Assembly: GCA_900467185.1 (NCBI GenBank)
Contig: UBPA01000003.1
Location: 620,001-684,000 of the forward strand
DNA: 64,000 nt
Direction: 5' to 3'
Source of the DNA: Hyphomicrobiales bacterium
GTDB lineage: Bacteria; Pseudomonadota; Alphaproteobacteria; Rhizobiales; Rhizobiaceae
How positions within the stretch are numbered: position 1 is the first letter of the stretch; every line of letters begins with the position of its first letter. The position numbers and the translations under genes were made by a program. The notes beneath the pieces were generated by a model that made no database searches, was not told where the DNA came from, and saw nothing but the letters and a program-made list of their open reading frames with translations. Shown in pieces: positions 43,991 through 55,911 of the stretch.

Positions 43991-45055
43991 CTACTGGAGG
44001 AAGCCGATGATCTCGCGAACCTCGCGCATCGTGGTTTCCGCCCGCGCCCGCGCCCGCTCGCCGCCATCGCGCAGGATGGCATCGATGTGGCTGGTGTCGC
44101 CCATCAGCCGCGACATTTCGCCGGTGATCGGGGCAAGCACATTGACCGCAAGCTCGACCAGCGCCGGCTTGAAGACGGAGAACTGCTGGCCGCCGAATTC
44201 GGCAAGGATCTCGGCCTTGGTGCGGTCGGCAAGGGCCGCATAAATGCCGACGAGGTTGTCGGCTTCCGGGCGTCCGGCAAGACCTTCTATCTCGGAGGGC
44301 AAACCGTCCGGATCGGTCTTTGCCTTGCGGATCTTCTTGGAGATCGTCTCGGCGTCGTCCACAAGGTTGATGCGCGAAAGATCGGACGGATCAGATTTCG
44401 ACATCTTCTTCGTGCCGTCGCGCAGGCTCATGACGCGCGGCGCGGGGCCGTCGATCATCGGCTCGACCATCGGGAAATAGGCATGCACCGGCTCTTCGCC
44501 GACCGTGATGTCGATGCCCTTGCCGCCCTTGCGGATATGGGCCTGATAGTCGAGGTTGAACTTCATGGCGATATCGCGCGTCAGCTCCAGATGCTGCTTC
44601 TGGTCGTCGCCGACCGGCACATGCGTCGCACGGTAGACGAGGATGTCGGCGGCCATCAGGCTGGGATAGGCGAGCAGGCCGAGCGAGGCGTTCTCGCGGT
44701 CCTTGCCGGCCTTGTCCTTGAACTGCGTCATGCGGTTCATCCAGCCGATGCGCGCGACGCAATTGAAGATCCAGGCAAGCTCGGCATGCTGCGGCACGGC
44801 CGACTGGTTGAAGACGATATGGGCCTTGGGGTCGATGCCGGAGGCGATGAAAGCGGCGGCAATCGAGCGAATCTGCCCCGGCAGGTCCTCATGCACCAGC
44901 TGCGCGGTGATCGAATGCAGGTCCACCACGCAATACATGCAGTCGTTGTTGTCCTGCAGCGCCACGAACTTGCGGATCGCGCCGAGATAGTTGCCGAGGT
45001 GGAGATTGCCTGTCGGCTGGACACCGGAGAAGACGAGCGGCGGAAAATTTGACAT
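43991..45055 (-). CDS. trpS: Tryptophanyl-tRNA synthetase
   Basis: A 354-residue class I synthetase. The HIGH-type motif reads [12 protein letters not shown] and the KMSKS loop is [10 protein letters not shown]. The start [13 protein letters not shown] (45055) is the family N-terminus. It is a single complete copy. It is followed by a universal stress protein gene on the same strand. Confidence 0.97.
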   Translation of the reverse strand: MSNFPPLVFSGVQPTGNLHLGNYLGAIRKFVALQDNNDCMYCVVDLHSITAQLVHEDLPGQIRSIAAAFIASGIDPKAHIVFNQSAVPQHAELAWIFNCVARIGWMNRMTQFKDKAGKDRENASLGLLAYPSLMAADILVYRATHVPVGDDQKQHLELTRDIAMKFNLDYQAHIRKGGKGIDITVGEEPVHAYFPMVEPMIDGPAPRVMSLRDGTKKMSKSDPSDLSRINLVDDAETISKKIRKAKTDPDGLPSEIEGLAGRPEADNLVGIYAALADRTKAEILAEFGGQQFSVFKPALVELAVNVLAPITGEMSRLMGDTSHIDAILRDGGERARARAETTMREVREIIGFLQ

Positions 45056-45173
45056 GGAGACCTCGATCGGGCGCGGGAAATCATGCGGTCTGCCGCGGAA
45101 ACGGCCGGCGGATTTTTCCGGGCTTATGCACGGGCGGTGCCCGACAATCAAGGTGGTTCTCTGTCTGCCGGCC

Positions 45174-45566
45174 TCAGCCGGCGGGCTGCAGCAGATCCCA
45201 GAGATTGCCGAAGGGATCGGCAAAGACCGCAACGGTGCCGTAAGGCTCATGCCGCGGCGCTTCCCGGAAAGCGACGCCCTTGGCGAGCATGGCGGCGTGG
45301 TCGCGCGCGAAATCGTCAGTGTGCAGAAAGAACGCGACGCGCCCGCCGGTCTGGTTGCCGATGGCGGCCGCCTGCTCCGCGCCGTCCGCCTTGGCGATCA
45401 GCAGCGCGGTTTCGCGCGCACCGCGGGGCCGCAGCAGCACCCAGCGCTTTCCGTCCCCCATGTCGAGATCTTCCAGAAGCTCGAAGCCGAGGCTGTCACG
45501 ATAGAAGGCGATGGCGTCGTCGTAGTCGGGCACAACGAGGGTGATGCAGGCGATAGTCTGTTGCAT
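45174..45566 (-). CDS. VOC (glyoxalase/bleomycin resistance fold) family protein
   Basis: A 130-residue single VOC domain, with [30 protein letters not shown] at the start and [17 protein letters not shown] at the end. Metal-ligand positions of glyoxalase I are only partly represented, so enzymatic activity is unassigned. It is 15 bases downstream of murJ and probably in its operon. Confidence 0.85.
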   Translation of the reverse strand: MQQTIACITLVVPDYDDAIAFYRDSLGFELLEDLDMGDGKRWVLLRPRGARETALLIAKADGAEQAAAIGNQTGGRVAFFLHTDDFARDHAAMLAKGVAFREAPRHEPYGTVAVFADPFGNLWDLLQPAG

Positions 45567-45581
45567 CGGTTGCCTTTCCGA

Positions 45582-47201
45582 TCAGATCTGTGGCGGAGGC
45601 AGGACGCTGGTGTCGGCCTCCTCTTGTGCCGTCTCGGGGCGCGGCTTGCGCTTCAGGTTGCGGCGAAGCATCGAGGCGTCGGCGCCGCCGATGGCGAAGG
45701 CGAGCGCGAAATAGACGATCATCGCCATGCCGATCAGCAGCATCAGCGCCGTCAATTGCGTGAGGAGACGTGCCTGCGGTGTCAGCCAGTCGGCGAGGTA
45801 GCCGGAAGCGTAATGCAGCGCGACGGCCATGACGATCGTTGCCGCGATCAAACGCAGGACGCGCGAGAACAAGGCTGGCTCCCACTCCCAGTGACCGCGG
45901 CGGACGAGCGTCACGAAGAGCAGCACCGTCGTCAGCCAGCCGGAGGCGGCCTCCGCCGTCGCGATGCCGCGCTCGCCGTAGATCGGGAACAGCGACACCG
46001 CGAGCAGGCAGTTGAAGGCGACCGAGATGCCAGTGAACCGCATCGGCGTCTTGGTGTCTTCGCGCGCGAAGAAGCCGGGATTGAGCGCCTTGATCATGAC
46101 GAAGGCGGGAAGGCCAAGACCGTAGATCGCCAGCGTCGAGGCGACCGTGGCCGTGGTGGCCGGCGAGAAGGCGCCGCGCTCGTAGAGCACGCGCACGATT
46201 TCGTCGGAGATAACCCAGATGGCACCGGCGGCCGGCAGCGTCAGGAACAGCACGAATTCGAGCGAGCGGTTCTGCAGGTTCGCCGCTTCCTTCAGAGCAC
46301 CGCCGCGAAGGGCGCGCGACAGCTCGGGCAGCAGCACCACGCCGACGGCGATGCCGACGACGCCGAGCGGCAGCTGATAGACCCGGTCGGCATATTGCAG
46401 CACCGCGATGGCGCCATCCTTGGTGGAGGCGATCATCTGGCCGATCAGCTGGTTGATCTGCGTGATGCCGCCGGTGATCGCGGCGGGAAAAGCGAGCACC
46501 AGAAGGCGCTTGACGTTGGGCGTGTAGCGCGGGCGGCGCAGGCCGAACCGCATGCCGGCATGGCGCACGCCGGCATACAGCACCGCCATCTGCAGGATGC
46601 CGGCAACGAGCACGCCCCAGGAAAGATACCAGGCCGTCATCAACGGGTCGGCGCCGGTCCACAAACCGTAGGCAAGTGCTGCAATGAGGGTGAGATTGAG
46701 AAAGACGGGGGCGATTGCGGCGGCGAAATAATGGTGCAGCGAGTTCAGCATGCCCGACAGCATCGCCGTCAGCGACATGCACATGAGATAGGGAAACATC
46801 ACGATGGCCAGCTTGACCGTGACGTCGAACTTCTCGGGGTCGCCCACGAAACCCGGCGCGATGATCGTCGAGACGATCAGCGGCATGGCCAGTTCCATGG
46901 CGATGGTGATGACGAGCAGCACCGTGAAGAGGACGCCGAGAACCTCCTCGGAAAAGCGCTTCGCCCCGTCGATGCCGTTCGCCTCGATCTCCTTGGCAAA
47001 CAGCGGCACGAAGGCGGCGTTGAACGCGCCTTCCGCAAAGAGGCGGCGGAAGAGATTGGGAAAGCGGAAAGCGGCGTAGAAAGCATCGGCCATGGGGCCG
47101 GTGCCGAGCGCCGCAGCCATCAGCGTCTCGCGGCCGAAGCCGAGCAGCCGACTGCCGAGCGTGGCTCCGCCGACGGTTGCAAACTTGCGGGCAAGGCTCA
47201 T
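45582..47201 (-). CDS. murJ: Lipid II flippase MurJ (MviN)
   Basis: A 539-residue polytopic protein of the MOP superfamily, with about 14 membrane segments. The N-terminus [24 protein letters not shown] and [11 protein letters not shown] are MurJ signatures. It translocates lipid II across the inner membrane for peptidoglycan synthesis. The start overlaps the glnD stop by 4 bases (ATGA), so it is coupled to glnD. Confidence 0.96.
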   Translation of the reverse strand: MSLARKFATVGGATLGSRLLGFGRETLMAAALGTGPMADAFYAAFRFPNLFRRLFAEGAFNAAFVPLFAKEIEANGIDGAKRFSEEVLGVLFTVLLVITIAMELAMPLIVSTIIAPGFVGDPEKFDVTVKLAIVMFPYLMCMSLTAMLSGMLNSLHHYFAAAIAPVFLNLTLIAALAYGLWTGADPLMTAWYLSWGVLVAGILQMAVLYAGVRHAGMRFGLRRPRYTPNVKRLLVLAFPAAITGGITQINQLIGQMIASTKDGAIAVLQYADRVYQLPLGVVGIAVGVVLLPELSRALRGGALKEAANLQNRSLEFVLFLTLPAAGAIWVISDEIVRVLYERGAFSPATTATVASTLAIYGLGLPAFVMIKALNPGFFAREDTKTPMRFTGISVAFNCLLAVSLFPIYGERGIATAEAASGWLTTVLLFVTLVRRGHWEWEPALFSRVLRLIAATIVMAVALHYASGYLADWLTPQARLLTQLTALMLLIGMAMIVYFALAFAIGGADASMLRRNLKRKPRPETAQEEADTSVLPPPQI

Positions 47202-50161
47202 CCGTCAGCTTTCATCTTGCGGGATCCTGCGGACCGCGTGTTCGACGGGGCCGCCGCAGCATGCGGCGTGCCACTGCCGTCCGGCGAATGGCCCAGGGGC
47301 GCAATGCCCTGCGCGATGATGCCGGCCGGCATGCGGTCGCGCACTTCGTCGGCCTGTTCGGCCATCACGGCCTTCAGGCGTGCCGTGATATGGCCGTGCC
47401 GCGTCTCGTTGGTGATCTTCGCGCCCACGAGGTCGGTCACGTAGAACGTGTCGATGACCTTCTCGCCGAATGTGGTGATGTGGGCGGAATGGATGTCGAG
47501 CGACAGATCGGCCAGGACCGCCGTGATCTCCGACAAAAGGCCCGTCCGGTCGAGACATTCGACCTCGACGACCGTGAACTTGTTCGACAGCGAGTTGCTG
47601 ATCGTGACGGCAGGCGGCACGGTGAAGGTCTTGTTGCGCTTGCGGCCCTTGGTGCGGCTGGCGATGACGCCGGGCAGATCCTTCTTGCCGGACAGCACGT
47701 CTTCGATCATCCGGCCGATGCTGGCCGCACGCCGCGTCTCGTCGTCATCGACGGTAAATTCGCGGTTGATCAGGATGGTGTCGAGCGCGCGTCCGTCCGA
47801 TGTCGTGAAGATCTGCGCATCGACGATGTTGGCGCCGGCGGCGGCGCAGGCACCGGCGATGATGGCGAGCAGGCGCGGATGGTCGGGCGCGAGAACGGTG
47901 ATCTCGGTGATGGCGTGGAACTGGTGCGTTCGCACCATGGTCGCCAGCGTCCGTTTGGTCTTGTCGGTCTCGCGGATGAAGCGGGCGTGGCGAACCTGAT
48001 CGTCGAGCGATACCGACAGCAGATAGGGCTGGTAGTGCAGCCGCGAATAGGTCTTGCGATCCTTGCCGCTGAAATCCTCAAGCGCATCGAAGAGCAGCGA
48101 GGCCGCATGCGCGGCGCGCTCCTTGCGCGGCACGTCGGAGAAGCCGCCGGACAGCAGAAGCTCGGTCTCGTAGTAGAGCGTGCGCAGCAATTGACCCTTC
48201 CAGCCGTTCCACACGCCCGGGCCGACGGCGCGGATGTCGCAGACGGTGAGGATCATCAGCATCTTCAGCCGATCCAGCGACTGGACGCGTTCGGCGAAGT
48301 CGAGGATCGTCTTGCGGTCGTTGAGGTCGCGGGTCTGCGCGACCATCGACATGGTCAAATGTTCCTCGATCAGCCAGGCAACCGTTTCGGTCTGCTTGTG
48401 CGTCAGGCGGAAGCGGGGCGCGAGGCGACGGGCGAGCCGGGCGCCGGCCTGAGAGTGGTCCTCCGGGCGGCCCTTGGCAACATCGTGCAGGAGCACGGCG
48501 ACATAGAGCGCGGTGCGCTCCTCGACCTGGGGCATCAGCTTGGCGGCCAGCGGATGGATATCCTGATCGAGCCCGCGATCGATGCGCGACAGCATGTCCA
48601 CGGCCCGCAGCAGGTGCTCGTCCACCGTATAGTGGTGATACATGTTGAACTGCATCAGCGAGACGATGCGGCCAAATTCGGGGATGAAGCGGCCGAGCAC
48701 GCCGGCCTCGTTCATGCGGCGCAGCACCAGCTCCGGATCACGGCGCGAGGTGAGGATGGAGATGAAGAGGCGGTTGGCCTCCTCATTCTCTCGCAGGGCC
48801 GGCGTGATGAGGCCGAGCGACCGTGTCAGCTGCTTGAGCGCTGCGGGGTGGAACTCCAGTCCGTTGACGTCGGCGATGTGGAAGAAGCGGATGAGATTGA
48901 CCGGATCACGCCGGAAGATGTCGGGGCTTGCCAGCGCGATGCGCCCGCCATCGTCGACGAACTCCAGCGAGCCCGGGATCTTGCGCAGGCGGCGGCGGAA
49001 ACGATTGATGACGGCGGAAAGGCCGGGCAGTTCCTTGGCCTGCTGGTCCTCCAGGGCCGCGCAGAAGATGCGCGTGAGGTCGCCGACATTCTTGGCGACG
49101 AGGAAGTAGTGCTTCATGAAGCGCTCGACCGAGGTCATCCCGGGATGATCCTGATAGCCGAGGCTCTCGGCGATCTCGCGCTGGATATCGAAGGACAGGC
49201 GCTCCTCGGCCTTGCCGGTCAGAAAGTGCATGTGGCAGCGCACGGCCCAGAGGAAATCGTCGGACTTGCGGAACAGATGATATTCGGAGCGCGAGAGCAC
49301 GCCGAGCTTGACAAGATCGGAAGATTCGCGGACGCGGTAGTAATATTTGGCGATCCAGAACAGCGTGTGCAGGTCGCGCAGGCCGCCCTTGCCCTCCTTG
49401 ACGTTGGGCTCGACCAGATAGCGGGTATCGCCGGCCTTGCGGTGGCGCTCGTTGCGCTCGGCCAGCTTGGCGGCGATGAACTGCGGACCCGTGTTGCGGA
49501 CGATCTCGTCATCGAAGCGAGCTTCCAGATCGTCCACCAGTCCGGCGCAGCCGCAGATCAGGCGCGCCTCGAGAATGGCGGTGCGGATCGTCATGTCCTC
49601 CTCGGACAGGCGGATGCACTCCTCCACTGTGCGGGTGGCATGGCCGACCTTGAAGCCCATGTCCCAGAGGAGATAGAGCATGTACTCGATCGCCGGTTCG
49701 CAGAAGGGCAGCTTCTTGGCCGGGAGCAGGAACAGGAGATCGATGTCGGAACCGGGGGCGAGCGTGCCGCGGCCGTAGCCGCCGACCGCCGCCACCGCGA
49801 TCTGCATCGACGGCGGCATGCCAGCCGCGTTGAAGACGTGGTTCAGCACGAAGTCGTGCAGGATGGCGATCAGCCGGTCCTGCAGCCAGGAAATGCGGGC
49901 CGCACAGGCAAGCCCGCCGCCGTCCTCCTTCAGGAGTTCGTAGGCTTTGGCGCGGCCACGGGCATTGGCGTCTTTCAGCGCGGCCAGCAGGGCCTGACGC
50001 ATGGGGTCGCGCTGCTCGGCATGCGCCGACGCGATGAAATCCACCTTGGCCTTGAGGGCTGCGATGTCCAGGATGTCGCTGAAGTCGATGTCCTGTCTCC
50101 TTGGCGCCGGCCGGATATACTCCGGGCGCGCGATAGTTGCGAGCCGCTGTTTTGGCATCAC
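47198..50161 (-). CDS. glnD: [Protein-PII] uridylyltransferase / uridylyl-removing enzyme GlnD
   Basis: A 987-residue nitrogen sensor that uridylylates PII proteins. The nucleotidyltransferase domain contains [19 protein letters not shown]. The HD domain for UMP removal has [19 protein letters not shown]. Two C-terminal ACT domains, which bind glutamine, begin near [19 protein letters not shown] and [18 protein letters not shown] basic, Ser/Ala-rich tail of about 40 residues follows the last ACT domain. murJ is translationally coupled downstream; mutS is upstream across a 441-base gap containing a palindromic repeat. Confidence 0.97.
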   Translation of the reverse strand: MMPKQRLATIARPEYIRPAPRRQDIDFSDILDIAALKAKVDFIASAHAEQRDPMRQALLAALKDANARGRAKAYELLKEDGGGLACAARISWLQDRLIAILHDFVLNHVFNAAGMPPSMQIAVAAVGGYGRGTLAPGSDIDLLFLLPAKKLPFCEPAIEYMLYLLWDMGFKVGHATRTVEECIRLSEEDMTIRTAILEARLICGCAGLVDDLEARFDDEIVRNTGPQFIAAKLAERNERHRKAGDTRYLVEPNVKEGKGGLRDLHTLFWIAKYYYRVRESSDLVKLGVLSRSEYHLFRKSDDFLWAVRCHMHFLTGKAEERLSFDIQREIAESLGYQDHPGMTSVERFMKHYFLVAKNVGDLTRIFCAALEDQQAKELPGLSAVINRFRRRLRKIPGSLEFVDDGGRIALASPDIFRRDPVNLIRFFHIADVNGLEFHPAALKQLTRSLGLITPALRENEEANRLFISILTSRRDPELVLRRMNEAGVLGRFIPEFGRIVSLMQFNMYHHYTVDEHLLRAVDMLSRIDRGLDQDIHPLAAKLMPQVEERTALYVAVLLHDVAKGRPEDHSQAGARLARRLAPRFRLTHKQTETVAWLIEEHLTMSMVAQTRDLNDRKTILDFAERVQSLDRLKMLMILTVCDIRAVGPGVWNGWKGQLLRTLYYETELLLSGGFSDVPRKERAAHAASLLFDALEDFSGKDRKTYSRLHYQPYLLSVSLDDQVRHARFIRETDKTKRTLATMVRTHQFHAITEITVLAPDHPRLLAIIAGACAAAGANIVDAQIFTTSDGRALDTILINREFTVDDDETRRAASIGRMIEDVLSGKKDLPGVIASRTKGRKRNKTFTVPPAVTISNSLSNKFTVVEVECLDRTGLLSEITAVLADLSLDIHSAHITTFGEKVIDTFYVTDLVGAKITNETRHGHITARLKAVMAEQADEVRDRMPAGIIAQGIAPLGHSPDGSGTPHAAAAPSNTRSAGSRKMKADG

Positions 50162-50410
50162 ATTCGAACCTTCCGCCCTTCCGGCGTCAACGGGCCACCG
50201 GTCGCAGCGCGATCGTCATTTGCACCCCGACCCCCATTTCCCGCCAGGGCCTCAAGGGTATAGGGCAAAACGATTGCCAAGACGTTTCCGACCCGGCCGA
50301 TGCGTCTTTTCCAACGGGCAATTGCGCCCTTTCGAGGGCGTCCTAGGCTGCTCGCCTGACCCAGGACTGGATATGGTGGAGGCGACAGGGCAAGGTCAAG
50401 CCCTGCGTCC

Positions 50411-50525
50411 CTTCGCCCCGCGTGCGGAGAGAAGGTGGCTGCAGCCGGATGAGGGGCTTGCTGCGCGTTCAGCGGGTGCGGTAGCCCCTCACCCTGCCCC
50501 TCTTCCCGCAAGCGGGGAGAGGGGA
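50411..50525. repeat. Palindromic intergenic mosaic repeat (RIME-like) in the mutS-glnD gap
   Basis: The 50162-50602 gap holds two palindrome-rich units facing each other. The left one is about 50411-50456, with GAGAAGGTGGCTGCAGCCGG inside it and GATGAGGGGC at its end. The right one is about 50483-50525, starting GCCCCTCACCCTGCCCCTCT and containing the hairpin TTCCCGCAAGCGGGGA. Their inner edges are inverted (GAGGGGC/GCCCCTC). This layout resembles the RIME-type repeats scattered in rhizobial genomes. I see no other copy in the window and no gene in the rest of the gap. Confidence 0.65.
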
Positions 50526-50602
50526 CTTGGGCGGCGCATTTACCTGCCGCTGAAGGCTGAAGAGAGTGTGCTGCGAGATGAGGATCTCGTTGAGGAGAAG
50601 TG

Positions 50603-53311
50603 TCAGGAGAGCTGCTTCTTCAGGGCGTAGAGCGCATCCATCGCCTCGCGCGGCGTCATGTCGTCCGGATTGAGGCGCTTCAGCGCATCCTCGACCGCCG
50701 ACGGCTTGGCGCGGGCGACCTCCTCGCGGCGGATGGCCACCTGGAACAGGGGGAGATCGTCGATCAGCTGACTGGCTGGGTTCTTCCGGTCGGCATCCTC
50801 GAGTTTCGCCAGAACGTCCTTCGCGCGGGCGACGACGGCTGCGGGGAGGCCCGCGAGACGGGCGACCTGGATGCCGTAGGAGCGATCAGCCGAACCGGGG
50901 CCGACCTCATGCAGGAAGATCACGTCGCCGTCCCATTCCTTGACGCGCATGGTGACGTTGGACAGGCGCTTGAGCTTCTCCGAGAGAACGGTCAGCTCGT
51001 GGAAGTGCGTGGCAAACAGGCCGCGGCAGCGATTGGCCTCGTGCAGATGCTCGACGGCCGCCCAGGCGATCGACAGGCCGTCGAAGGTCGCGGTTCCCCG
51101 GCCGATCTCGTCGAGGATGACGAGCGAGCGGTCCGTCGCCTGATTGAGGATGGCCGCGGTCTCGACCATCTCCACCATGAAGGTGGATCGGCCGCGCGCG
51201 AGGTCGTCGGAGGCGCCGACGCGGGAAAACAGGCGATCGACCACGCCGATATGGGCGCTGGCGGCAGGCACGTAGGAGCCCATCTGCGCCATGATGGCGA
51301 TCAGCGCATTCTGGCGCAGAAACGTCGATTTACCACCCATATTAGGGCCGGTCAGCAGCCACAGGGCACCATCGTCCTCCGGCGAGAGGGGCGAGAGATC
51401 GCAGGTATTGGCAACGAAGGCGGCGGATGCCTGGCGGCGCAGCGCCTGCTCGACAACCGGATGCCGGCCGCCCTCGATCGCGAACATCTTCGAGGTATCG
51501 ACCGTCGGGCGGCGATAATCCTGCTCCTCGGCGAGAACGGCAAGGCCGGCGGACACGTCGAGGACTGCGAGTGCGAGCGCTGCCGCCTTGATCTCGTCTG
51601 CCGCAGCAATGACGGCCTCGACCATGCCGTCGAAGGCGGCAAGCTCGATACCCAGCGCCCGGTCGGCGGCATTGGCGATCTTGGTTTCGAGATCGGCCAG
51701 TTCCGTGGTGGTGAACCGCATGGCGTTCGCCATGGTCTGCCGGTGGATGAAGCGGGCCTTGGCCCCCTCCCCGTCCGTCATCGGACCGGCATTGCCTGCG
51801 GTCACCTCGATGAAATATCCGAGCACGTTGTTGTACTTGATCTTCAGCGAGCGAATGCCGGTTTCCTCGGCATAGCGCAGCTGCAGCGCGGCGATGACCC
51901 GGCGGGACTGGTCGCGCAAAGCGCGCATCTCGTCGAGTTCGGCATGACAGCCATCTCGCAGGAAGCCGCCATCGCGCTTGAGAAGCGGCAGGTCGTCGGC
52001 CAGCATGCCGGCAAGTCTCTCGGACAGCTCGGACGGCAGCGCGGCAAGCGCGGTGCGCGCCGTCTCCAGCTCCGTCGGCAGATCGGGCTGATCGACAAGC
52101 CGGGCGATATCGGCACCGGTGCGAATGCCGATGAGCACCGCACCGAGATCGCGCGGGCCGCCGCGGCCGAGGGAGAGGCGCGACAGCGCGCGCGGCATGT
52201 CCGGCACGTGCTTCAGCGCCGCACGCAGATCGGCAGAGAGCGACGGCTGCGCGAGGATGGTGGCGATGGAATCGAGACGCGTGCGAATGCGCTCAGGATC
52301 GGTCAACGGCGACATCAGCCGCTCGGCAAGAAGCCGCCCGCCGCCACCGGTCACGGTGCGATCGAGGGCCCGCAACAGCGATCCGTCCCGGCTGCCGGAG
52401 AGCGTCTTGACCAGCTCCAGATTTGCCCGGGTTGCCGGGTCGATGAAAAGCGACGAGGCGGCGCTTTCGCGCTCGGGTCTGTCGAGCGGCGGGCGTTCGG
52501 CCAGCTGGGTCTTTTCCACATAGCCGACGGCCGCCGAGGCGGCGGCGAGTTCCGCCCGCGAGAACTGGCCGAAACCGTCGAGCGTCTGCACGCCGTAATA
52601 GCGGGCCAGGCGATTTTCGGCGGTGGCGCTGTCGAAGAGGATGGCCGGCTGCGGCACGGCGACGCGACCGATGACGTCGAGCACGGGCCGCATGTCGGGA
52701 TCGTGGAACAGCGTGTCGGCGAGGATGAGCTCGCGCGGCTCTATGCGCAGGATATCGGCGAGAAGCCGCGTTTCCGTCGTTTCGGACAGCCGGAAGATGC
52801 CGGTGGAAATATCGATCCAGGCAAGCGCGAAAGCCGGCTCGGCACTGCCGCGCAGGCGGGCCATCGCCATGAGGTAGTTGCTCTCGGAAGCGACGAGCAG
52901 CTTTTCCTCGGTGATCGTGCCGGGCGTGACGAGGCGCACGACGTCGCGCTTGACGACAGACTTGGAGCCCCGTTTGCGGGCCTCCGCCGGATCCTCGGTC
53001 TGCTCGCACACCGCAACGCGGAAGCCGAGGCCGATCAGCTTCTGGAGGTAATCATCGGCGGCGTGGATGGGCACGCCGCACATAGGAATGTCCTGCCCGA
53101 GATGCTGCCCGCGTTTCGTCAGAACGATCCCGAGCGCACGCGAGGCTTCCAGAGCATCGTCGAAGAACAGCTCGTAGAAATCGCCCATGCGGTAGAACAG
53201 AAGCGAGCCGGGGTTGTTCGCCTTGATCTCGATATACTGTTCCATCATCGGCGTTGCCTGCACGCGCACCTCTGGAGGCGCGGGGGATGGCGCAGCCGTT
53301 GCTTCGGCCAT
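50603..53311 (-). CDS. mutS: DNA mismatch repair protein MutS
   Basis: A full-length MutS of 902 residues. The mismatch-recognition motif FYELFFDDA is near the N-terminus. The ATPase has Walker [18 protein letters not shown] and Walker [17 protein letters not shown]. The C-terminal helix-turn-helix dimerisation part ends [12 protein letters not shown]. The start is uncertain: I use ATG 53311, and a TTG at 53332 also opens the frame; neither has a clear ribosome-binding site. It is divergent from tme across about 160 bases. Confidence 0.97.
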   Translation of the reverse strand: MAEATAAPSPAPPEVRVQATPMMEQYIEIKANNPGSLLFYRMGDFYELFFDDALEASRALGIVLTKRGQHLGQDIPMCGVPIHAADDYLQKLIGLGFRVAVCEQTEDPAEARKRGSKSVVKRDVVRLVTPGTITEEKLLVASESNYLMAMARLRGSAEPAFALAWIDISTGIFRLSETTETRLLADILRIEPRELILADTLFHDPDMRPVLDVIGRVAVPQPAILFDSATAENRLARYYGVQTLDGFGQFSRAELAAASAAVGYVEKTQLAERPPLDRPERESAASSLFIDPATRANLELVKTLSGSRDGSLLRALDRTVTGGGGRLLAERLMSPLTDPERIRTRLDSIATILAQPSLSADLRAALKHVPDMPRALSRLSLGRGGPRDLGAVLIGIRTGADIARLVDQPDLPTELETARTALAALPSELSERLAGMLADDLPLLKRDGGFLRDGCHAELDEMRALRDQSRRVIAALQLRYAEETGIRSLKIKYNNVLGYFIEVTAGNAGPMTDGEGAKARFIHRQTMANAMRFTTTELADLETKIANAADRALGIELAAFDGMVEAVIAAADEIKAAALALAVLDVSAGLAVLAEEQDYRRPTVDTSKMFAIEGGRHPVVEQALRRQASAAFVANTCDLSPLSPEDDGALWLLTGPNMGGKSTFLRQNALIAIMAQMGSYVPAASAHIGVVDRLFSRVGASDDLARGRSTFMVEMVETAAILNQATDRSLVILDEIGRGTATFDGLSIAWAAVEHLHEANRCRGLFATHFHELTVLSEKLKRLSNVTMRVKEWDGDVIFLHEVGPGSADRSYGIQVARLAGLPAAVVARAKDVLAKLEDADRKNPASQLIDDLPLFQVAIRREEVARAKPSAVEDALKRLNPDDMTPREAMDALYALKKQLS

Positions 53312-53477
53312 GGAGGAAAAGTGCGTCGTCAAGATATACCAGTTTTCGCTAAAAAAAGCCGCCGGCCGGCCAAAAAAGACAGTGTCACCCTAGCGAACGG
53401 CGTCTATAGAAGACAACAAGAAAGCGCGGCCAGGGGTGGCCGCCCACAGAAGCTTGGGGATCCGAGGGAGCATCATC

Positions 53478-55760
53478 ATGGCAAACGAACGCAAGGCCCG
53501 CGCAGGCGGAACGGCCGTCACGGATCAGGAAGCGCTGGATTTCCATTCGCAGGGACGCCCCGGCAAGCTGGAGATCACGCCGACGAAGCCGATGGCGACG
53601 CAGCGCGACCTGTCGCTGGCTTATTCGCCCGGCGTTGCCGTTCCCGTGAAGGCCATCGCGGCCGATCCGGCGACGGCCTATGACTATACGACGCGCGGCA
53701 ACATGGTCGCCGTCATTTCCAACGGCACGGCCATTCTCGGCCTCGGCAATCTGGGCGCGCTGGCCTCCAAGCCGGTCATGGAAGGCAAGTCGGTCCTCTT
53801 CAAGCGTTTCGCGGATGTCGATTCCATCGACCTCGAGGTCGATACGGAAGATGCCGATACCTTCATCAACTGCGTGCGCTATCTCGGCCCCTCCTTCGGC
53901 GGCATCAACCTCGAAGATATCAAGGCGCCGGAATGTTTCATCATCGAGCAGAAGCTGCGCGAGATCATGGACATTCCGGTATTTCATGACGACCAGCACG
54001 GCACCGCGATCATCGCGACGGCCGGCCTGATCAACGCGCTGGAACTGACCGGCCGCGACCTGAAGACCACGCGCCTCGTCTGCAACGGCGCGGGTGCTGC
54101 GGCCATCGCCTGCGTCGAGCTGATCAAGTCGCTCGGCTTTGCGCCCGAGAACATCATCATGTGCGACACCAAGGGCGTGATCTACCAGGGCCGCACCGAG
54201 GGCATGAACCAGTGGAAGTCGGCCCACGCCGCCAAGACCGACCGGCGGACGCTGGAAGAGGCGATGGACGGCGCCGATGTCGTGCTCGGCCTGTCGCAGA
54301 AGGGCGCCTTTTCGGAAGGCATGATCCGCTCGATGGCGCCCCGGCCGATCATCTTCGCCATGGCCAATCCCGACCCGGAAATCACGCCGGAGGAAGTCGC
54401 CTCCATCCGTGACGATGCGATCATGGCGACCGGGCGATCGGACTATCCGAACCAGGTCAACAACGTGCTCTGTTTCCCCTACATGTTCCGCGGTGCGCTG
54501 GACGTGCGGGCCACCACGATCAACGAGGACATGAAGATCGCCGCGGCCAAGGCGCTCGCAAGCCTTGCCAAGGAAGACGTGCCGGATGACGTCGCGGCCG
54601 CCTATCAGGGCAACCGTCCGCGCTTCGGGGCACAGTACATCATCCCCGTTCCCTTCGATCCGCGCCTGATCTCGTCCATTCCGGTCGCCGTCGCCAAGGC
54701 GGCGATGGAGAGCGGCGTGGCACAGAAGCCGATCGCCGACCTTGCCGCCTATGGCGATCAGCTCTCGATGCGCCGCGACCCGATCGCCTCGACGCTGGCA
54801 CGGATCTACGAGCGCGTGCGGCTCGCGCCGAAGCGGATCGTCTTCACCGAGGGCGAGGAAGTGCCGATGATGCGCTCGGCGCTGGCCTATGCCAACCAGA
54901 AACTCGGCACTGCGCTGCTGCTCGGCCGTGAGGACCGCATGCGCGAGACGGCAGCGCGCGAGGGCATCGACCTCGACCGCCCCGGCATCAAGCTCGTCAA
55001 TGCGCGCATTTCCGATCGCACGGGCGCCTATACCGACTATCTCTATGCGCGCCTGCAGCGGCAGGGCTACCTCTTCCGCGACGCGCAGCGCCTGATCAAC
55101 AACGACCGCAACCACTTTGCCGCCTGCATGGTCGCGCTGGGCGACGCCGACGGCATGGTGACGGGCATCACCCGCAACTATTCGACCGCGCTCGACGATG
55201 TCAGGCGCTGCATCGACGCCAAGCCGGGCCACCGGGTCATCGGCGTATCGATCGCGCTCTGCCGCGGCCGCACGGTTCTGGTGGCGGATACGGCCGTCCA
55301 CGACATGCCGTCGTCCGAAGAGCTTGCCGACATCGCCGTGGAGGCCGCGGGCCTTGCGCGCCGTCTTGGCTATGTGCCGCGCGTGGCGATGCTCGCCTAC
55401 TCCACCTTCGGGCATCCGCAGGGGGAGCGTTCGGAGCGGGTCCGCGAGGCGGTCAAGATCCTCGACCGGCGTCGCGTCGATTTCGAGTATGACGGGGAAA
55501 TGGCGGCCGATGTGGCGCTGAACATGAAGGTGATGGAGCAGTATCCGTTCTGCCGCCTCTCCGGCCCGGCCACCGTGCTCGTCATGCCGGCGTTCCACTC
55601 CGCGTCCATCTCGACCAAGATGCTGCAGGAACTCGGCGGCGCCACGATCATCGGCCCGCTGCTGGTCGGCCTCGACAAGTCCGTGCAGATCGTCTCGCTG
55701 ACCGCCAAGGACTCCGAGATCGTCAACATGGCGGCGCTGGCGGCTTACAACGCCGGGTAA
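53478..55760 (+). CDS. tme: NADP-dependent malic enzyme with phosphotransacetylase-like domain (Tme/MaeB type)
   Basis: A 760-residue protein. The malic enzyme half (about 1-430) has [14 protein letters not shown] with the catalytic Tyr, [11 protein letters not shown] with metal ligands, and the Rossmann GNGAGAAA-type loop ([12 protein letters not shown]). The C-terminal half (about 440-760) is phosphotransacetylase-like and in such enzymes is regulatory rather than catalytic. It decarboxylates malate to pyruvate. Position beside mutS and olsB corresponds to tme in Sinorhizobium meliloti (from memory). GAGGGAG precedes the ATG. A terminator-like hairpin follows at 55781-55809. Confidence 0.93.
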   Translation: MANERKARAGGTAVTDQEALDFHSQGRPGKLEITPTKPMATQRDLSLAYSPGVAVPVKAIAADPATAYDYTTRGNMVAVISNGTAILGLGNLGALASKPVMEGKSVLFKRFADVDSIDLEVDTEDADTFINCVRYLGPSFGGINLEDIKAPECFIIEQKLREIMDIPVFHDDQHGTAIIATAGLINALELTGRDLKTTRLVCNGAGAAAIACVELIKSLGFAPENIIMCDTKGVIYQGRTEGMNQWKSAHAAKTDRRTLEEAMDGADVVLGLSQKGAFSEGMIRSMAPRPIIFAMANPDPEITPEEVASIRDDAIMATGRSDYPNQVNNVLCFPYMFRGALDVRATTINEDMKIAAAKALASLAKEDVPDDVAAAYQGNRPRFGAQYIIPVPFDPRLISSIPVAVAKAAMESGVAQKPIADLAAYGDQLSMRRDPIASTLARIYERVRLAPKRIVFTEGEEVPMMRSALAYANQKLGTALLLGREDRMRETAAREGIDLDRPGIKLVNARISDRTGAYTDYLYARLQRQGYLFRDAQRLINNDRNHFAACMVALGDADGMVTGITRNYSTALDDVRRCIDAKPGHRVIGVSIALCRGRTVLVADTAVHDMPSSEELADIAVEAAGLARRLGYVPRVAMLAYSTFGHPQGERSERVREAVKILDRRRVDFEYDGEMAADVALNMKVMEQYPFCRLSGPATVLVMPAFHSASISTKMLQELGGATIIGPLLVGLDKSVQIVSLTAKDSEIVNMAALAAYNAG

Positions 55761-55780
55761 TGCCCGGTCGGAATCGTGAA

Positions 55781-55809
55781 GAGGCCCTTCCCAAGCCGGG
55801 AAGGGCCTC
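55781..55809. terminator. Strong hairpin between convergent tme and olsB
   Basis: Perfect 12-bp arms GAGGCCCTTCCC/GGGAAGGGCCTC (55781-55792 and 55798-55809) with a 5-base loop lie 20 bases after the tme stop. There is no long T-run, so it may act as a bidirectional structural terminator. Confidence 0.7.
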
Positions 55810-55911
55810 TCCGTTCGTCGGCGCCATGCGCCCGTCGTACACGATAAGACGGCTTTTCCGCTTCACGACTCCGGACAACGCGCGCGCAAGCGACGTGCCC
55901 GCGCACGGGCG

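Noticed and set aside
47177-53683. Very long plus-strand open frames (over 1000 codons each) opposite glnD and mutS
   Set aside because: They lie antisense to clear glnD and mutS genes and read as His/Arg/Gly/Asp-rich sequence with no domain. This is the usual effect of high GC at third codon positions. The same applies to long antisense frames opposite the sensor kinase (3341-5032), chemoreceptor (5349-7277), yidC (8040-9908) and tme (53385-55598).
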